DNA of 64,000 nt from Nocardioides sp. GY 10127 (GCF_004919085.1 NZ_STGL01000001.1:186001-250000), one strand, 5' to 3'. Numbered from the stretch's first letter, positions 31,174 through 40,589 are shown. Numbers and translations: made by a program. Notes: generated by a model from the sequence alone, not told the origin.

Positions 31174-32412
31174 TCAGAGCGCCAGCCCGAGCGCGCTGTC
31201 GAGCACGCGGTGGATGGTGACGGCTGCGTCGGGATCAGAGGTGTCCGCGATGGCGGGGCCGCCGACGGTCGCGTGCGCCCACTGGTCGACCAGGGCGAGG
31301 GCACGGGGGGCGTCGAGGTCGGCGGCGAGGGCAGCGAGGACGCCGTCGACCACCGGGGCGGCGGGGGCACCGGCACCCAGGGCCAGCGCGCGGCGCCACA
31401 GGGCGATGCGGTCGACGTTGGCGAAGAGGTCGGCGTCGGTCCACTCCCAGTCGCTGCGGTAGTGGTGGGAGAGCAGCGTCGCGCGGATCGCCATGGGGTC
31501 GACCTCGGAGGCACGGAGCGCGGAGACGAAGACGAGGTTGCCCTTCGACTTCGACATCTTCTCGCCGTCGTAGGCCACCATCCCGGCGTGCGCGTAGGCG
31601 CGGGCGAAGGGTGCGCCCTCCGCGACCTGCACGTGGCCGGCACACATCTCGTGGTGGGGGAAGACCAGGTCGGAGCCGCCGCCCTGGACGTCGAACGTGG
31701 TGCCGAGGTGCTCCAGCGCGATGGCGGCGCACTCGACGTGCCAGCCGGGGCGGCCGGGGCCGAAGGGCGAGTCCCAGGAGGGCTCGCCGGGGCGCTCGGC
31801 GCGCCAGAGCAGGGCGTCCAGCGGGTCCTTCTTGCCAGGACGCTCGGGGTCGCCGCCCCGCTCCGGGAAGATCTCCAGCATGAGCTCGCGGGAGTAGCCG
31901 GACTCCGAGCCGAAGTCGGCGTCGGCGGCCACCGAGAAGTACAGGTCGTCGTCCACGCGGTAGACGGCGCCCGCCTCCTGGAGCCGCTCGATCAGGGCGA
32001 TCACCAGCGGGATCGACTCCACGGCGCCGACGTAGGCGTCGGGCGGCAGGACGCGGAGCGCCTCCATGTCGGTGCGGAACAGCTCGGTCTCGCGCTCGGC
32101 CAGCGCCACCCAGTCGATCCCGACCTTGGTGGCCCGCTCGAGCAGCGGGTCGTCGACGTCCGTGACGTTCTGGACGAACCGCACGGCGTGGCCGGCGCTG
32201 CGCCATGCCCGGTTGAGGAGGTCGAACGCCACGTACGTCGCCGCGTGGCCCATGTGGGTCGCGTCGTAGGGCGTGATCCCGCAGACGTAGAGGCGGGCCG
32301 CGTCGGCCTGGGGCACCAGCTCGACGGGCCCGCCGGTGGCGGTGTCGTGCAGGCGCACCGGCGGAGCGGTGACGAGGGGCGTGGGGACGTCCGGGGCGGT
32401 CCAGGCGCGCAT
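31174..32412 (-). CDS. mshC: Mycothiol ligase MshC
   Basis: A 412-aa ATP-dependent ligase that joins cysteine to GlcN-inositol in mycothiol synthesis. It is a cysteinyl-tRNA synthetase paralogue without the anticodon domain. The signature [13 protein letters not shown] (HMGH at 53-56) and KMSKSKGN near residue 290 are intact, and zinc-binding Cys44 precedes the HMGH motif. The message is leaderless (TAGTCT as read, 7 nt before the ATG). It lies 24 nt downstream of the SCO1664-family gene. Confidence 0.96.
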   Translation of the reverse strand: MRAWTAPDVPTPLVTAPPVRLHDTATGGPVELVPQADAARLYVCGITPYDATHMGHAATYVAFDLLNRAWRSAGHAVRFVQNVTDVDDPLLERATKVGIDWVALAERETELFRTDMEALRVLPPDAYVGAVESIPLVIALIERLQEAGAVYRVDDDLYFSVAADADFGSESGYSRELMLEIFPERGGDPERPGKKDPLDALLWRAERPGEPSWDSPFGPGRPGWHVECAAIALEHLGTTFDVQGGGSDLVFPHHEMCAGHVQVAEGAPFARAYAHAGMVAYDGEKMSKSKGNLVFVSALRASEVDPMAIRATLLSHHYRSDWEWTDADLFANVDRIALWRRALALGAGAPAAPVVDGVLAALAADLDAPRALALVDQWAHATVGGPAIADTSDPDAAVTIHRVLDSALGLAL

Positions 32413-32436
32413 GGGCCCGAGACTAGACCCCGCCCC

Positions 32437-33225
32437 TCAGAAGGGCGGCCAGGGGATGGCGGGTCCGCCCCCGGGAGGGGCGGGCATCACTCCGGCGGCG
32501 AGCAGCCGGTCGCACCGGCGCGCCACGCAGTCGATCTCCAGCGGGTCCAGCAGCGTGGCCAGCGTGGAGCCGAGCCCGCCTGCCAGGCCCACCCGCACCC
32601 GGGTCACGGCCTCGGCGTCGTCGGCGTCGAGGGGGTCGCCGGTCCAGCCCCACAGCACCGTCCGCAGCTTGGGCTCGGCGTGGAACGCGATCCCGTGGTC
32701 GATGCCGTAGCGGTGCCCGTCGGGCATCTCCAGCACGTGGCCGCCCTTGCGGTCCGCGTTGTTGAGGACGACGTCGAGCACGGCGAGCCGGCGCAGGGCC
32801 GCCGTGTCCTCGTGGACCAGCGAGACCTCCCGGTCGCGGTCGTCGTACCCGTCGAAGACGTGCAGGTAGCCCTCCGGCACGTGGCGCGAGTCGACGACGG
32901 TGACGGCGGCCTGCTCGTCGTCCGGCTCCTGCCACTCCTGGACCATCCCCTCGCCGTGCGGGCCGTCGCACAGCCAGGTGCGCGGCACCGGCACGGGGAA
33001 GGACTCCCCCGCGAACTCCTTGGCCACCTCGTAGGCGGCGACCTCGCGACGGGCGAGCACGGCGCCGGGGAAGTCCCACAGGGGCTTCTCCCCCGCCACC
33101 GGCTTGTAGACGACGCGGACGCCCGCGACCTCGCCGACGAAGGTGGCGTTGGACGCCGAGAGGACGCGACCGTCCAGGACCAGGTCGTCCTCCCGCAGAG
33201 CGGCGGGCACGGGGGCGTCGGTCAC
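32437..33225 (-). CDS. SCO1664-family protein (PI3/4-kinase-like)
   Basis: A 262-aa actinobacterial protein with distant likeness to phosphatidylinositol 3/4-kinases, seen in VYKPVAGEKPLWDFP (Lys in a kinase-like lobe), LDVVLNNADRKGGHVL (catalytic-loop-like Asp/Asn) and YGIDHGIAFH (metal-binding Asp). The substrate is unknown. A GTG start lies 7 nt after the DUF3090 stop, so the two are probably co-transcribed. Neighbours mshC, DUF3090 and the histidine phosphatase form a conserved actinobacterial cluster. Confidence 0.88.
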   Translation of the reverse strand: MTDAPVPAALREDDLVLDGRVLSASNATFVGEVAGVRVVYKPVAGEKPLWDFPGAVLARREVAAYEVAKEFAGESFPVPVPRTWLCDGPHGEGMVQEWQEPDDEQAAVTVVDSRHVPEGYLHVFDGYDDRDREVSLVHEDTAALRRLAVLDVVLNNADRKGGHVLEMPDGHRYGIDHGIAFHAEPKLRTVLWGWTGDPLDADDAEAVTRVRVGLAGGLGSTLATLLDPLEIDCVARRCDRLLAAGVMPAPPGGGPAIPWPPF

Positions 33226-33232
33226 GGGCGGC

Positions 33233-33811
33233 TCAGACCGGGTCGCGGCGACGGAAGCCGTTGGCGCGGACGCAGAGGTGGCCCTCGGGGTCGATCGGCA
33301 GGCCGCAGAACGGGCACGCGGGGCGTCCCGCCTCGACCAGGCGCTCGGAACGCTGGACGAACGCACGGGCCGCGCCGGGGGTGAGCCGGACGAGCAGCAG
33401 CTCCTCGGGCTCCGGCTCGGTGAGCTCCTCGTCCACCTGGTCGGGGCTCACGACGGCGGCCTCGGTGAAGGGGAAGACCTCGATGACGACGCGGTGGTCG
33501 TCCGGGTCCCACGACAGCGTCATCGTCCCGGCGCGGAACTCCTCCTCGATGGGCTGCTCGAGCGGCGCGTTGTCCGCGGAGTCCAGCGGCGCGATGGCCG
33601 GGACCTGCGAGGCGGTGCCGTCCGCGGCCAGGACCTCGTCGAGCAGCTCCTCTACGCGCTCCGCGAGCGCGGCCACCTGCTGCTTCTCCAGCGCCACGCT
33701 GATGAGGCGGGTGCCGGTGCGGGCCTGGAGGAAGAACGTCCGCTGTCCGGGCTGACCGACAGTCCCGGCGACGAAGCGCTCGGGCGGGTCGAAGGAGTGC
33801 ACCACTGGCAT
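33233..33811 (-). CDS. DUF3090 family protein
   Basis: A 192-aa actinobacterial protein of unknown function, beginning VVHSFDPPERFVAGTVGQPGQRTFFLQ. The C-terminus holds a CxxC plus His-like end (ACPFCGLPIDPEGHLCVRANG), a plausible zinc site. The start at the ATG 33811 is fixed by a -10 (TAGGGT as read, 33819-33824) 7 nt upstream; longer frames overlap that promoter. It heads the DUF3090-SCO1664 pair leading into mshC. Confidence 0.88.
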   Translation of the reverse strand: MPVVHSFDPPERFVAGTVGQPGQRTFFLQARTGTRLISVALEKQQVAALAERVEELLDEVLAADGTASQVPAIAPLDSADNAPLEQPIEEEFRAGTMTLSWDPDDHRVVIEVFPFTEAAVVSPDQVDEELTEPEPEELLLVRLTPGAARAFVQRSERLVEAGRPACPFCGLPIDPEGHLCVRANGFRRRDPV

Positions 33812-33818
33812 GTCGGTC

Positions 33819-33824
33819 ACCCTA
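33819..33824 (-). promoter_or_regulatory. -10 element of DUF3090 gene
   Basis: TAGGGT as read on the minus strand, 7 nt before the ATG at 33811. It overlaps the stop region of the upstream histidine phosphatase gene. Confidence 0.55.
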
Positions 33825-34568
33825 GGCAGTCGTCGGGGCGGTGGAGGTGTGGGGTCCGGCACCGCCGCCCACGGCGGCGTCGTCGGAGGCGCCCGCCGCG
33901 GCGGCGTCGTCGGCGGGGCCGGGGGGCGGCGGCTTGAGCCAGGAGAGGTCGCCGGCGTGGGTGTTGGAGGCCAGGACGGCGGGCCGCGACTCCCCGTAGC
34001 GGACGATCGAGATGGACGCCGGGTCGACGTGCAGCCGCTGGAACAGGTCCAGGTGCATGCCGAGCGCGTCCGCGAGCAGCGCCTTGATCAGGTCGCCGTG
34101 GCTCACGGCGAGCCACACCGCGTGCGGGCCGTGCTCGGCGGTCACCGCGGCATCGTGCCTGCGGACGGCCTCGACGGCGCGGGCCTGCATCGTGGCCAGC
34201 GACTCACCGCCGGGGAAGTGCGCGGCCGACGGCTGTGTCTGCACGACCCGCCAGAGCGGTTCCTTGGACAGGTCGGCCAGCTTCCTGCCCTGCCACTCGC
34301 CGTAGTCGCACTCGGCGAGGCCCTTGTCGATGCTGGTGGTGGGCGCGGGGCCGGCCTGGGCGTCGAGGACGAGCCGGGCGGTCTGCCGGCAGCGCTCCAG
34401 CGGGCTGACGACGGCCGCCGCCAGCGGGACCTCGGCCAGCCGCTCGCCGGCTCGTCGGGCCTGGTCGCGGCCGGTGGGATCGAGTCGGACGCCCGCCGTC
34501 CTGCCTGCCAGGACCCCCGACGCGTTCGCCGTGGTGCGCCCGTGCCGCAGGAGGATGACCGTCGCCAT
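33822..34568 (-). CDS. Histidine phosphatase (MSMEG_4193 family)
   Basis: A 248-aa phosphoglycerate-mutase-type phosphatase. The catalytic RHG is in VILLRHGRTTAN, with the second-site Arg in SPLERCRQTA, the acid in CDYGEWQG and the second His in AVSHGD. It has an Ala/Pro/Gly-rich tail after about residue 215. The substrate is unknown. The -10 TAGGGT lies 6 nt before the ATG. It is part of the conserved mshC neighbourhood. Confidence 0.9.
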   Translation of the reverse strand: MATVILLRHGRTTANASGVLAGRTAGVRLDPTGRDQARRAGERLAEVPLAAAVVSPLERCRQTARLVLDAQAGPAPTTSIDKGLAECDYGEWQGRKLADLSKEPLWRVVQTQPSAAHFPGGESLATMQARAVEAVRRHDAAVTAEHGPHAVWLAVSHGDLIKALLADALGMHLDLFQRLHVDPASISIVRYGESRPAVLASNTHAGDLSWLKPPPPGPADDAAAAGASDDAAVGGGAGPHTSTAPTTA

Positions 34569-34674
34569 GCCCCGACCCTACGGCGTGGGCCCAGGCAACC
34601 GCGGGGTGGCGCGCGAGCGACCGGCGACCGGGCGGGCGGTCCGGGCGGACCCGGCGAGGACTAGCGTGCGCAGC

Positions 34675-35664
34675 GTGATCGTCGACTCCGCTGCCTACCG
34701 CCACGGCGAGCGCGTCCCCGTGGACTGCGCCGCGCACGACTTCGCCGCGCTGCGCGCCTCGGTGGCCGACACCGAGAACGGCCAGGGCTTCGTGTGGGTG
34801 GGCCTGTACAAGCCGAGCCAGCGCGAGCTCGCGGAGGTGGCCGAGGCGTTCGGCCTCCACCCGCTGGCCGTCGAGGACGCGCTCAGCGCCCACCAGCGCC
34901 CCAAGCTCGAGCGCTACGACGACAGCCTGTTCCTCGTCCTGAAGACCCTCTGGTACGTGGACGCCGAGGACGCCGTCGAGACCGGCGAGGTCAATGTGTT
35001 CGTCGGCGACGACTTCGTGGTGACCGTCCGGCACGGCCGGGGCTCGGAGCTCGCGACGGCCCGGCAGACCCTGGAGGCGCACCAGCAGGTGCTCAACCAC
35101 GGCCCCTCCAGCGTGGTCTACGCCGTGGCCGACCGGGTGGTCGACGGCTACCTGCGCGTGGTCGGGGACCTCCAGGTGGATGTCGACGAGGTCGAGACGT
35201 CCGTGTTCAGCCCGCGGCGCACCGACGACTCCATGCGCATCTACACGCTCAAGCGCGAGATCGCGGAGACCCGCCGGGCGGTCATGCCGCTGCGGGAGCC
35301 GATGCGACGCTTCTCGACCGGTGCCGTCACCGGGATCTCCGAGGAGGCCGGGCCGTTCTTCCGCGACGTCCTGGACCACCTCAACCAGGCCGCGGAGGCC
35401 GTGGACAACCTGGACGCGCTGCTGTCCACCGCCTTCGACGCCTCCGTCGCCCGCATCCAGGTCCAGCAGAACGACGACATGCGCAAGATCTCGGCGGGCG
35501 CCGCCCTGGTCGTCGTCCCGACCCTGATCGCCGGCGTGTACGGCATGAACTTCACCCACATGCCGGAGCTGTCCTGGACCTACGGCTACCCGTTCGCCCT
35601 GCTGCTGATGCTGGGCACGTCATTCGGTCTCTGGGTGTTCTTCAAGCGGTCCGGCTGGCTGTAG
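34675..35664 (+). CDS. corA: CorA-type magnesium/cobalt transporter
   Basis: A 329-aa CorA family channel: a large acidic cytoplasmic domain, then two C-terminal membrane helices separated by the signature YGMNF (selectivity filter) and MPELSWTYGYP. It mediates Mg2+ (or Co2+/Ni2+) uptake. The start is the GTG at 34675, set by TAGCGT (34662-34667) 7 nt before; an in-frame upstream extension lacks a signal. It is divergent from the histidine phosphatase and convergent with uppP. Confidence 0.94.
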   Translation: MIVDSAAYRHGERVPVDCAAHDFAALRASVADTENGQGFVWVGLYKPSQRELAEVAEAFGLHPLAVEDALSAHQRPKLERYDDSLFLVLKTLWYVDAEDAVETGEVNVFVGDDFVVTVRHGRGSELATARQTLEAHQQVLNHGPSSVVYAVADRVVDGYLRVVGDLQVDVDEVETSVFSPRRTDDSMRIYTLKREIAETRRAVMPLREPMRRFSTGAVTGISEEAGPFFRDVLDHLNQAAEAVDNLDALLSTAFDASVARIQVQQNDDMRKISAGAALVVVPTLIAGVYGMNFTHMPELSWTYGYPFALLLMLGTSFGLWVFFKRSGWL

Positions 35665-35680
35665 GCCGGCGCCCCGTGGG

Positions 35681-35745
35681 GCTCACGTTTGGTCACCAAC
35701 CCGGTCTCCGGGGGCCGTTCGTTCACGGTTGGGGACCAAACCTGA
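35681..35745. repeat. Inverted repeat pair, right arm variant
   Basis: Forward copy centred on 35694; reverse copy on 35734 reads TTGGGGACCAA, the same substitution as at 26096. It lies between the convergent corA and uppP genes. Confidence 0.9.
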
Positions 35746-35795
35746 GCCCGACGGCCTGGGAAGCCGCCCGGGCCGCCCAGTGGACGCAGGTGCGC

Positions 35796-36647
35796 TCAGG
35801 CAGCCAGGACGCCGGTGCTGACGAGGACGAGCACGACGGCACCGAGGATCACCCGGTAGACCACGAACGGCGTGTAGGTGCGCGTGGTGACCCAGCGCAG
35901 CAGCCAGGCGATGACGGCGTAGCCGACGACGAACGACACGACGGTCGCGACGAAGGTGTCGAGGCCGGAGTAGGAGTTGGCGCAGGCGACGTCGGTGGAG
36001 CCGGGCGTGCAGGCGACGACGTCCTTGAGCTCGAACAGGCCGGCGCCGATGACGGCGGGGATGGCGAGCAGGAACGCGAACCGGGTGGCGGCCTCGCGCT
36101 CGTAGCCGAGGAAGCGGCCCATCGAGAGCGTGGCGCCCGAGCGGGAGACGCCCGGGATCAGGGCGCACGCCTGGGCGACGCCCATGAGGACGGCGTCGCG
36201 CAGGGACAGCTCGCCGATGGTGCGCCGGGTGGAGCCGATGCGGTCGGCCAGGCCGAGGATGAGACCGAGCACGATGAGCGTGGTGCCGACGATCCACAGC
36301 GAGCGGAGCTGGTTCTCGATGACGTCCTTGAACAGGACGCCGAGGATCACGATGGGCAGCGACCCGACGATGATGTACCAGCCGAGGCGGGCGTCCACGT
36401 GCCCACGCCACTCGGGCTTGAACAGCGAGAGCACCCACGCCTTCACGATCCGCGCGATGTCGTTGCGGAAGAAGACGAGGACGGCGAGCTCGGTGCCGAT
36501 CTGGATCACGGCGGTGAAGGCCGCGCCCGGGTCCCCCCACCCGAACAGCTCGGGATAGATGCGCAGGTGCGCGCTGGAGGAGATCGGCAGGAACTCCGTG
36601 AGTCCCTGGATGATGCCGAGCACGACTGCCTGGAGGAGGTCGACCAC
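35796..36647 (-). CDS. uppP: Undecaprenyl-diphosphatase UppP (BacA)
   Basis: A 283-aa multispanning membrane enzyme that dephosphorylates undecaprenyl diphosphate to recycle the cell-wall lipid carrier. The motifs GLTEFLPISSSAHL (about 16-29) and PGVSRSGATLSMGR are intact, and about eight hydrophobic segments are seen. GTG start with TAGAGT 6 nt before it (leaderless). It belongs to the conserved mshC-uppP-M20 neighbourhood. Confidence 0.95.
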   Translation of the reverse strand: MVDLLQAVVLGIIQGLTEFLPISSSAHLRIYPELFGWGDPGAAFTAVIQIGTELAVLVFFRNDIARIVKAWVLSLFKPEWRGHVDARLGWYIIVGSLPIVILGVLFKDVIENQLRSLWIVGTTLIVLGLILGLADRIGSTRRTIGELSLRDAVLMGVAQACALIPGVSRSGATLSMGRFLGYEREAATRFAFLLAIPAVIGAGLFELKDVVACTPGSTDVACANSYSGLDTFVATVVSFVVGYAVIAWLLRWVTTRTYTPFVVYRVILGAVVLVLVSTGVLAA

Positions 36648-36783
36648 GGCGGCACTCTAGGGGCACTCCCCTGCACGGAACCTGACCGGGACCCCGCCCG
36701 GCACGAGGAGTCGCTCACGTTGGGTACGCCGGGGCAGGCGGGTCGGCACCGTCCGGCGCAGGCGCGCCGCTAGGTTGGCCGTC

Positions 36784-37731
36784 ATGCAGCAGCGCAGCGT
36801 GGGCAGCTCCGGCCTCCGTGTCTCCCGTCTCGGCCTCGGCACGATGACCTGGGGCCGCGAGACCGACGAGCACGAGGCCCGCGACGGGCTCGTGGCCTTC
36901 GTGGACGCCGGGGGCACCCTCGTCGACACGGCCGGCGTGTACACCGACGGCCGGGCGGAGACCATGCTCGGCGCGCTCATCGGCGACGTCGTGCCCCGCG
37001 ACGACCTGGTCCTCGCGACCAAGTCCGGCTTGGGGTCGCGGGCGGGACGCCGGCACGTCGACGCCTCCCGCGGCCGGCTCCTTTCCGGCCTGGACGCCTC
37101 GCTGCGCCGTCTCGGCACCGACCACGTCGACCTGTGGCTGGTCCACGCCCCCGACCCGCTCACGCCCTTCGAGGAGACCCTGAGCGCGCTCGACCACGCG
37201 GTGGCCACGGGGCGGACCCGCTACGTCGGGCTGTCCAACCACGGCGCCTGGCAGACGGCCCGCGCCGCGACCTGGCAGCAGGCCGTCCCGGGGCGGGCGC
37301 CCCTCGTGGCCTCCCAGGTGGAGTACTCGCTGCTCAACCGGTCCGTCGAGCTGGACGGCGTCCCCGCCGCCGAGGCGACGGGGCTCGGCCTCCTCCCCTG
37401 GTCGCCGCTGGGCCGAGGCGTCCTCACCGGCAAGTACCGCCACGGGCTGCCCGCCGACTCCCGCGCCGCCTCCGACCACTGGCGGCGCTTCGTGGAGGCC
37501 TACCTCGACGACCGGGCCGGCGCCGTCGTCGGGGCCGTCGTCCGGGCGGCCGAGGGCCTGGACCTCTCCCCTGTTCAGGTGGCCCTGGCCTGGATCCGGG
37601 ACCGACCCTTGGTGAGCGCCCCTATCGTGGGTGCCCGCACCGCCGCACAGCTGCGGGAGGCCCTCAGAGCAGAGGACGTCGTCCTGCCCACCGAGATCGT
37701 CGCGGCGCTCGACGACGTCAGCGCCGACTAG
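36784..37731 (+). CDS. Aldo/keto reductase
   Basis: A 315-aa NADPH-dependent (beta/alpha)8-barrel reductase. Catalytic tetrad positions are seen in DTAGVYTDGRAE (Asp, Tyr), ATKSG (Lys) and LWLVHAPDP (His); the cofactor-binding end includes VGARTAAQLREAL. The substrate is unknown. The ATG at 36784 is preceded at 7 nt by TAGGTT (36771-36776). The DUF5703 gene follows 38 nt downstream. Confidence 0.92.
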   Translation: MQQRSVGSSGLRVSRLGLGTMTWGRETDEHEARDGLVAFVDAGGTLVDTAGVYTDGRAETMLGALIGDVVPRDDLVLATKSGLGSRAGRRHVDASRGRLLSGLDASLRRLGTDHVDLWLVHAPDPLTPFEETLSALDHAVATGRTRYVGLSNHGAWQTARAATWQQAVPGRAPLVASQVEYSLLNRSVELDGVPAAEATGLGLLPWSPLGRGVLTGKYRHGLPADSRAASDHWRRFVEAYLDDRAGAVVGAVVRAAEGLDLSPVQVALAWIRDRPLVSAPIVGARTAAQLREALRAEDVVLPTEIVAALDDVSAD

Positions 37732-37769
37732 GCCCGACCACCGGGCAGCACCCCATCCGAGGAGGCCCC

Positions 37770-37988
37770 ATGACGCTCGCCGACCGCCGCGCACCCCGCC
37801 CCGGCGTGGAGTGGGAGTTCGACCAGGTGCGGTTCGACCGCGACCTGAGTCGCAACGTCGTCCGCAAGCTCCTCGTCGAGCGGGCCGAGCACGGTGGCTG
37901 GGAGCTGCACCGCCTCCGCATCACCGCCGACGGCGTCCGCCGCGTCACCCTGCGTCGCAAGATCATCCGCGCGGTGCGGACGGCCTGA
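37770..37988 (+). CDS. DUF5703 family small protein
   Basis: A 72-aa basic protein of the actinobacterial DUF5703 family, beginning MTLADRR and containing VEWEFDQVRFDRDLSRNVVRKLL. It has no membrane segment and ends in a cluster of Arg/Lys. GGAGG at 37761-37765 lies 4 nt before the ATG, so it is leadered and probably co-transcribed with the aldo/keto reductase. Function unknown. It converges on the M20 gene with a 22-bp gap and no repeat. Confidence 0.85.
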   Translation: MTLADRRAPRPGVEWEFDQVRFDRDLSRNVVRKLLVERAEHGGWELHRLRITADGVRRVTLRRKIIRAVRTA

Positions 37989-38010
37989 GCGCTGCCCCCG
38001 GCGGGCCGCC

Positions 38011-39345
38011 TCAGACGTCCCCGAGGAACCTGTCCAGCACGCGCGCGCCGAACTGGAGCGCGTCCACCGGCACCCGCTCGTCCACGCCGTGGAAGAGTGC
38101 GGTGAAGTCGAGGTCCGCGGGGAGCCGCAGGGGCGCGAAGCCGTAGGACTGCACCCCGAGCTGCCGGAAGTGCTTGGCGTCGGTGCCGGCGCTCATCAGG
38201 TAGGGGGCGACGAGGGCGTCGGGGTCCTCGGCCAGGAGCGAGCGGTGCATCGCGCGGACGGTGTCGCCCTCGTACGGGCTCTCCCACGGCTGCTGGTGGG
38301 AGACGAAGTCGAGCTCGACGCCCTCCCCCAGCAGCTCGGCCAGCGTGGCGAAGAACTCGTCCTCGTACCCGGGCAGGAAGCGGCCGTCCATGTGGGCCGT
38401 GGCCTCGGTGGGGATGACGTTGACCTTGTAGCCGGCGTCCAGCTGCGTGGGGTTGGCGACGTTGCGGATCACGGCGCCGAGCATCCGCGCGGCCGAGCCG
38501 AACTCCTCGATGAGCGCCGGCGCGTTCTCGGGCGTCGCCTGGACGCCGGCTAGCTCGCCCACCGCGGCGAGGCAGACCTCCATCGTGGGGGTCAGCCGGA
38601 CGGGCCACTCGTACGCGCCCACCCGCGCGACCGCGGCGGCCAGCCGGGTGACGGCGTTCTCGTCGTTGATCATCGATCCGTGGCCCGCGCGACCGCGCGC
38701 CGTGAGCCGCATCCAGGCCATGCCCTTCTCCGCGGCCTCGATGAGGTAGACCCGACGCCCCCGCACGGTGGTGGAGAAGCCACCGACCTCGCCGACCGCC
38801 TCGGTGCAGCCCTCGAAGAGGTCACGGTGCTGCTCGACGAGCACCTGCGCGCCCTTGTGGCCGCCCGCCTCCTCGTCGGCGGTGAAGCACAGCACCATCG
38901 GGCGGGACGGCACGGCGCCGGCGCGCGCCCTCGCACGCACCGACGAGAGCAGCATCGCGTCGAAGTCCTTCATGTCCACGGCGCCGCGCCCCCACACGTA
39001 GCCGTCCTGGACCTCGCCCGAGAACGGGTGGACCTGCCAGTCCTCGGCTGCCGCGGGCACCACGTCGAGGTGACCGTGCACGAGCAGGGCGTCGTCGCGG
39101 GTCCCGTCGCCGCCCCAGCGCGCCACGAGGTTGGTGCGGCCGTCGTAGCCCTCGACGACCTCGGTGCTGATGCCGACCTCGTCCAGGAGCGTCGCGACGT
39201 GCTCGGCGGCCTTGCGCTCGCCCGGGCCGTCGGCGTCGCCGTAGTTGGACGTGTCGAAGCGGATGAGGTCCCGGCAGAGGTCCACCACCTCGGCCGCCGG
39301 GTCGTAGGCGGGCGCGGTCGCGTCGAGGTCGCTGCGGGGAGCCAT
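38011..39345 (-). CDS. M20/M25/M40 family metallopeptidase
   Basis: About 444 aa of the ArgE/DapE/ACY1/CPG2 family. Zinc ligands and catalytic residues are visible in VHGHLDVVPA, GRGAVDMKDF (bridging Asp) and FTADEEAGGHKG (catalytic Glu pair), with the C-terminal His in ALFHGVDERVP. It is a cytoplasmic amidohydrolase or dipeptidase. The ATG at 39345 is used; another ATG four codons upstream is possible. It closes the region that resembles Rv2130c-Rv2141c. Confidence 0.92.
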   Translation of the reverse strand: MAPRSDLDATAPAYDPAAEVVDLCRDLIRFDTSNYGDADGPGERKAAEHVATLLDEVGISTEVVEGYDGRTNLVARWGGDGTRDDALLVHGHLDVVPAAAEDWQVHPFSGEVQDGYVWGRGAVDMKDFDAMLLSSVRARARAGAVPSRPMVLCFTADEEAGGHKGAQVLVEQHRDLFEGCTEAVGEVGGFSTTVRGRRVYLIEAAEKGMAWMRLTARGRAGHGSMINDENAVTRLAAAVARVGAYEWPVRLTPTMEVCLAAVGELAGVQATPENAPALIEEFGSAARMLGAVIRNVANPTQLDAGYKVNVIPTEATAHMDGRFLPGYEDEFFATLAELLGEGVELDFVSHQQPWESPYEGDTVRAMHRSLLAEDPDALVAPYLMSAGTDAKHFRQLGVQSYGFAPLRLPADLDFTALFHGVDERVPVDALQFGARVLDRFLGDV

Positions 39346-39487
39346 GGCCCTCAGCATGCCACCGGGCACTCACCCCCGACGGCGCGCCCCGGCCCTGCCG
39401 GATCAGGTGCGACGACCGGGGGGACTCGTGGCGACGTCCGGCCAAATAGCCTTTGACCTGCGGCGATGAGACCAGGTGCGGCCCCGA

Positions 39488-39518
39488 TTGGAGAGTCACA
39501 CCGATGTCTTGCTACGGT
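39488..39518 (+). promoter_or_regulatory. Promoter of tRNA-Leu
   Basis: An extended -10, TGC-TACGGT (39510-39518), with a -35-like TTGGAG (39488-39493) at 19-bp spacing. The transcript would begin a few bases before the tRNA at 39530. Confidence 0.45.
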
Positions 39519-39529
39519 TCCACCACCTC

Positions 39530-39614
39530 GTCCGGGTGGCGGAATAGGCAGACGCGCTAGCTTGAGGTGCTAGTCCCCGTATAGGGGGTGGGGGTTCAAG
39601 TCCCCCCTCGGACA
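39530..39614 (+). tRNA. tRNA-Leu (anticodon GAG)
   Basis: An 85-nt cloverleaf with a 7-bp acceptor stem (GTCCGGG with CTCGGAC, one G-T pair) and discriminator A39614. The anticodon arm GCTAGC-TTGAGGT-GCTAG has anticodon GAG at 39564-39566, and there is a long variable arm as in class II tRNAs and a T-arm GGGTTCAAGTCCC. The CCA is not encoded (the next bases are CAG). It reads CTC and CTT codons. Confidence 0.96.
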
Positions 39615-39623
39615 CAGCAGGAA

Positions 39624-39660
39624 CCACAGGGCGGCCCGCGGGCCGCCCTGTGGTGCTTTT
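39624..39660 (+). terminator. Rho-independent terminator of tRNA-Leu
   Basis: A perfect 30-nt palindrome (39624-39653, arms CCACAGGGCGGCCCG and complement) followed by TGCTTTT. It is the only terminator in the window with a proper U-tract. Bases 39661-39965 carry no gene I can support. Confidence 0.9.
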
Positions 39661-39977
39661 CCGCACCGCTCGCCCCGTTCCCGCCGTGCTCGACGGGTCC
39701 TGCGGTGAAGAACGGCCCTGGCTTCACAGGTTCCTCACGCCGGTGCCGATCGTCCTGGTGTACACCCGGATCGGTCGTCGAGCCCTTTGCCGACGGCCTC
39801 GGGCCCACGCAGCCCGCCAGCACTCACCTCGCTGACGTCGTGCGCACGCCGGCGACCGGGTGGTGCACGTCTCGCGCGCAGAGATCTCAGGTCACGGCCG
39901 TTCACGCCGATGACCCCTGGGTACCCCGCCGACGGCAAGGATGCCCGAGGGGTCGGGACTCATGGATGGGAACACCG

Positions 39978-40589
39978 ATGGATGCACTCGACGGACTCTG
40001 GGCCGCCGCTTGTCGCACGAGCCGGCGGCGTGGCGCCGTGGCCGCGATCGCGCCGCTGCCGCGCCTGGACGAGGAGCTCTTCGCGACCCTCGACCTCGTG
40101 ATGGGCAGCCACGAGGTCGGCTGGCACGACGTCGAGGACACCCTGGCCACCTACCTGTGGCTGCTGACCTCCGCGGAGACCGGTGAGCCCGGCCTGCACG
40201 TCTACCCGTCCCTCTCGCAGACAGCCGCCTTCGTCCACTCCCACCGCGCCCGCCGCGACCGCGACCAGGCCTGCAGCCTCTGCCCGGCCGGCCTGCGCGG
40301 CCACCGTGCCGTCGACGTCACGCCCGACGCCGAGGCGGTGGCCGTCGTCCGGCTCGTGCACGCCGCCCACCCGCCCATCGCCGGCACCCGCGAGATGGTG
40401 CTGGTCTACGAGTGGGTCATGGCCACGTCCCGGCTCCACTGGTACGGCGACGACCGCGTCTACGACGACGGCACCGGCGCCGGCCGCTTCCTGCACCAGT
40501 GGCGGGCCGACCTGGGCCTGGAGGACACCGACGCCGTCGAGGACTGCGTGCTCTGCGCGCACGACCACGAGCTGCTCGAGACCGCCTGA
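39978..40589 (+). CDS. Unknown protein with two CxxC motifs
   Basis: About 203 aa, family not recognised. It starts at ATG 39978 (another in-frame ATG at 39966). Two Cys-x-x-Cys pairs, QACSLCPAGLRGH and EDCVLCAHDHE near the C-terminus, both with nearby His, suggest a zinc-binding or redox site. There is no membrane segment. The distance from the tRNA terminator implies its own promoter, which I could not place. A repeat pair lies directly behind the stop. Confidence 0.7.
   Translation: MDALDGLWAAACRTSRRRGAVAAIAPLPRLDEELFATLDLVMGSHEVGWHDVEDTLATYLWLLTSAETGEPGLHVYPSLSQTAAFVHSHRARRDRDQACSLCPAGLRGHRAVDVTPDAEAVAVVRLVHAAHPPIAGTREMVLVYEWVMATSRLHWYGDDRVYDDGTGAGRFLHQWRADLGLEDTDAVEDCVLCAHDHELLETA

Noticed and set aside
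39530..39660. tRNA as an integration site for a mobile element
   Set aside because: No integrase, direct repeat of the tRNA 3' end, or phage gene was seen nearby.
39588..39977. Coding extension starting inside the tRNA
   Set aside because: The frame stays open through the tRNA 3' end and its terminator, so translation from there is implausible; the start is placed at 39978.
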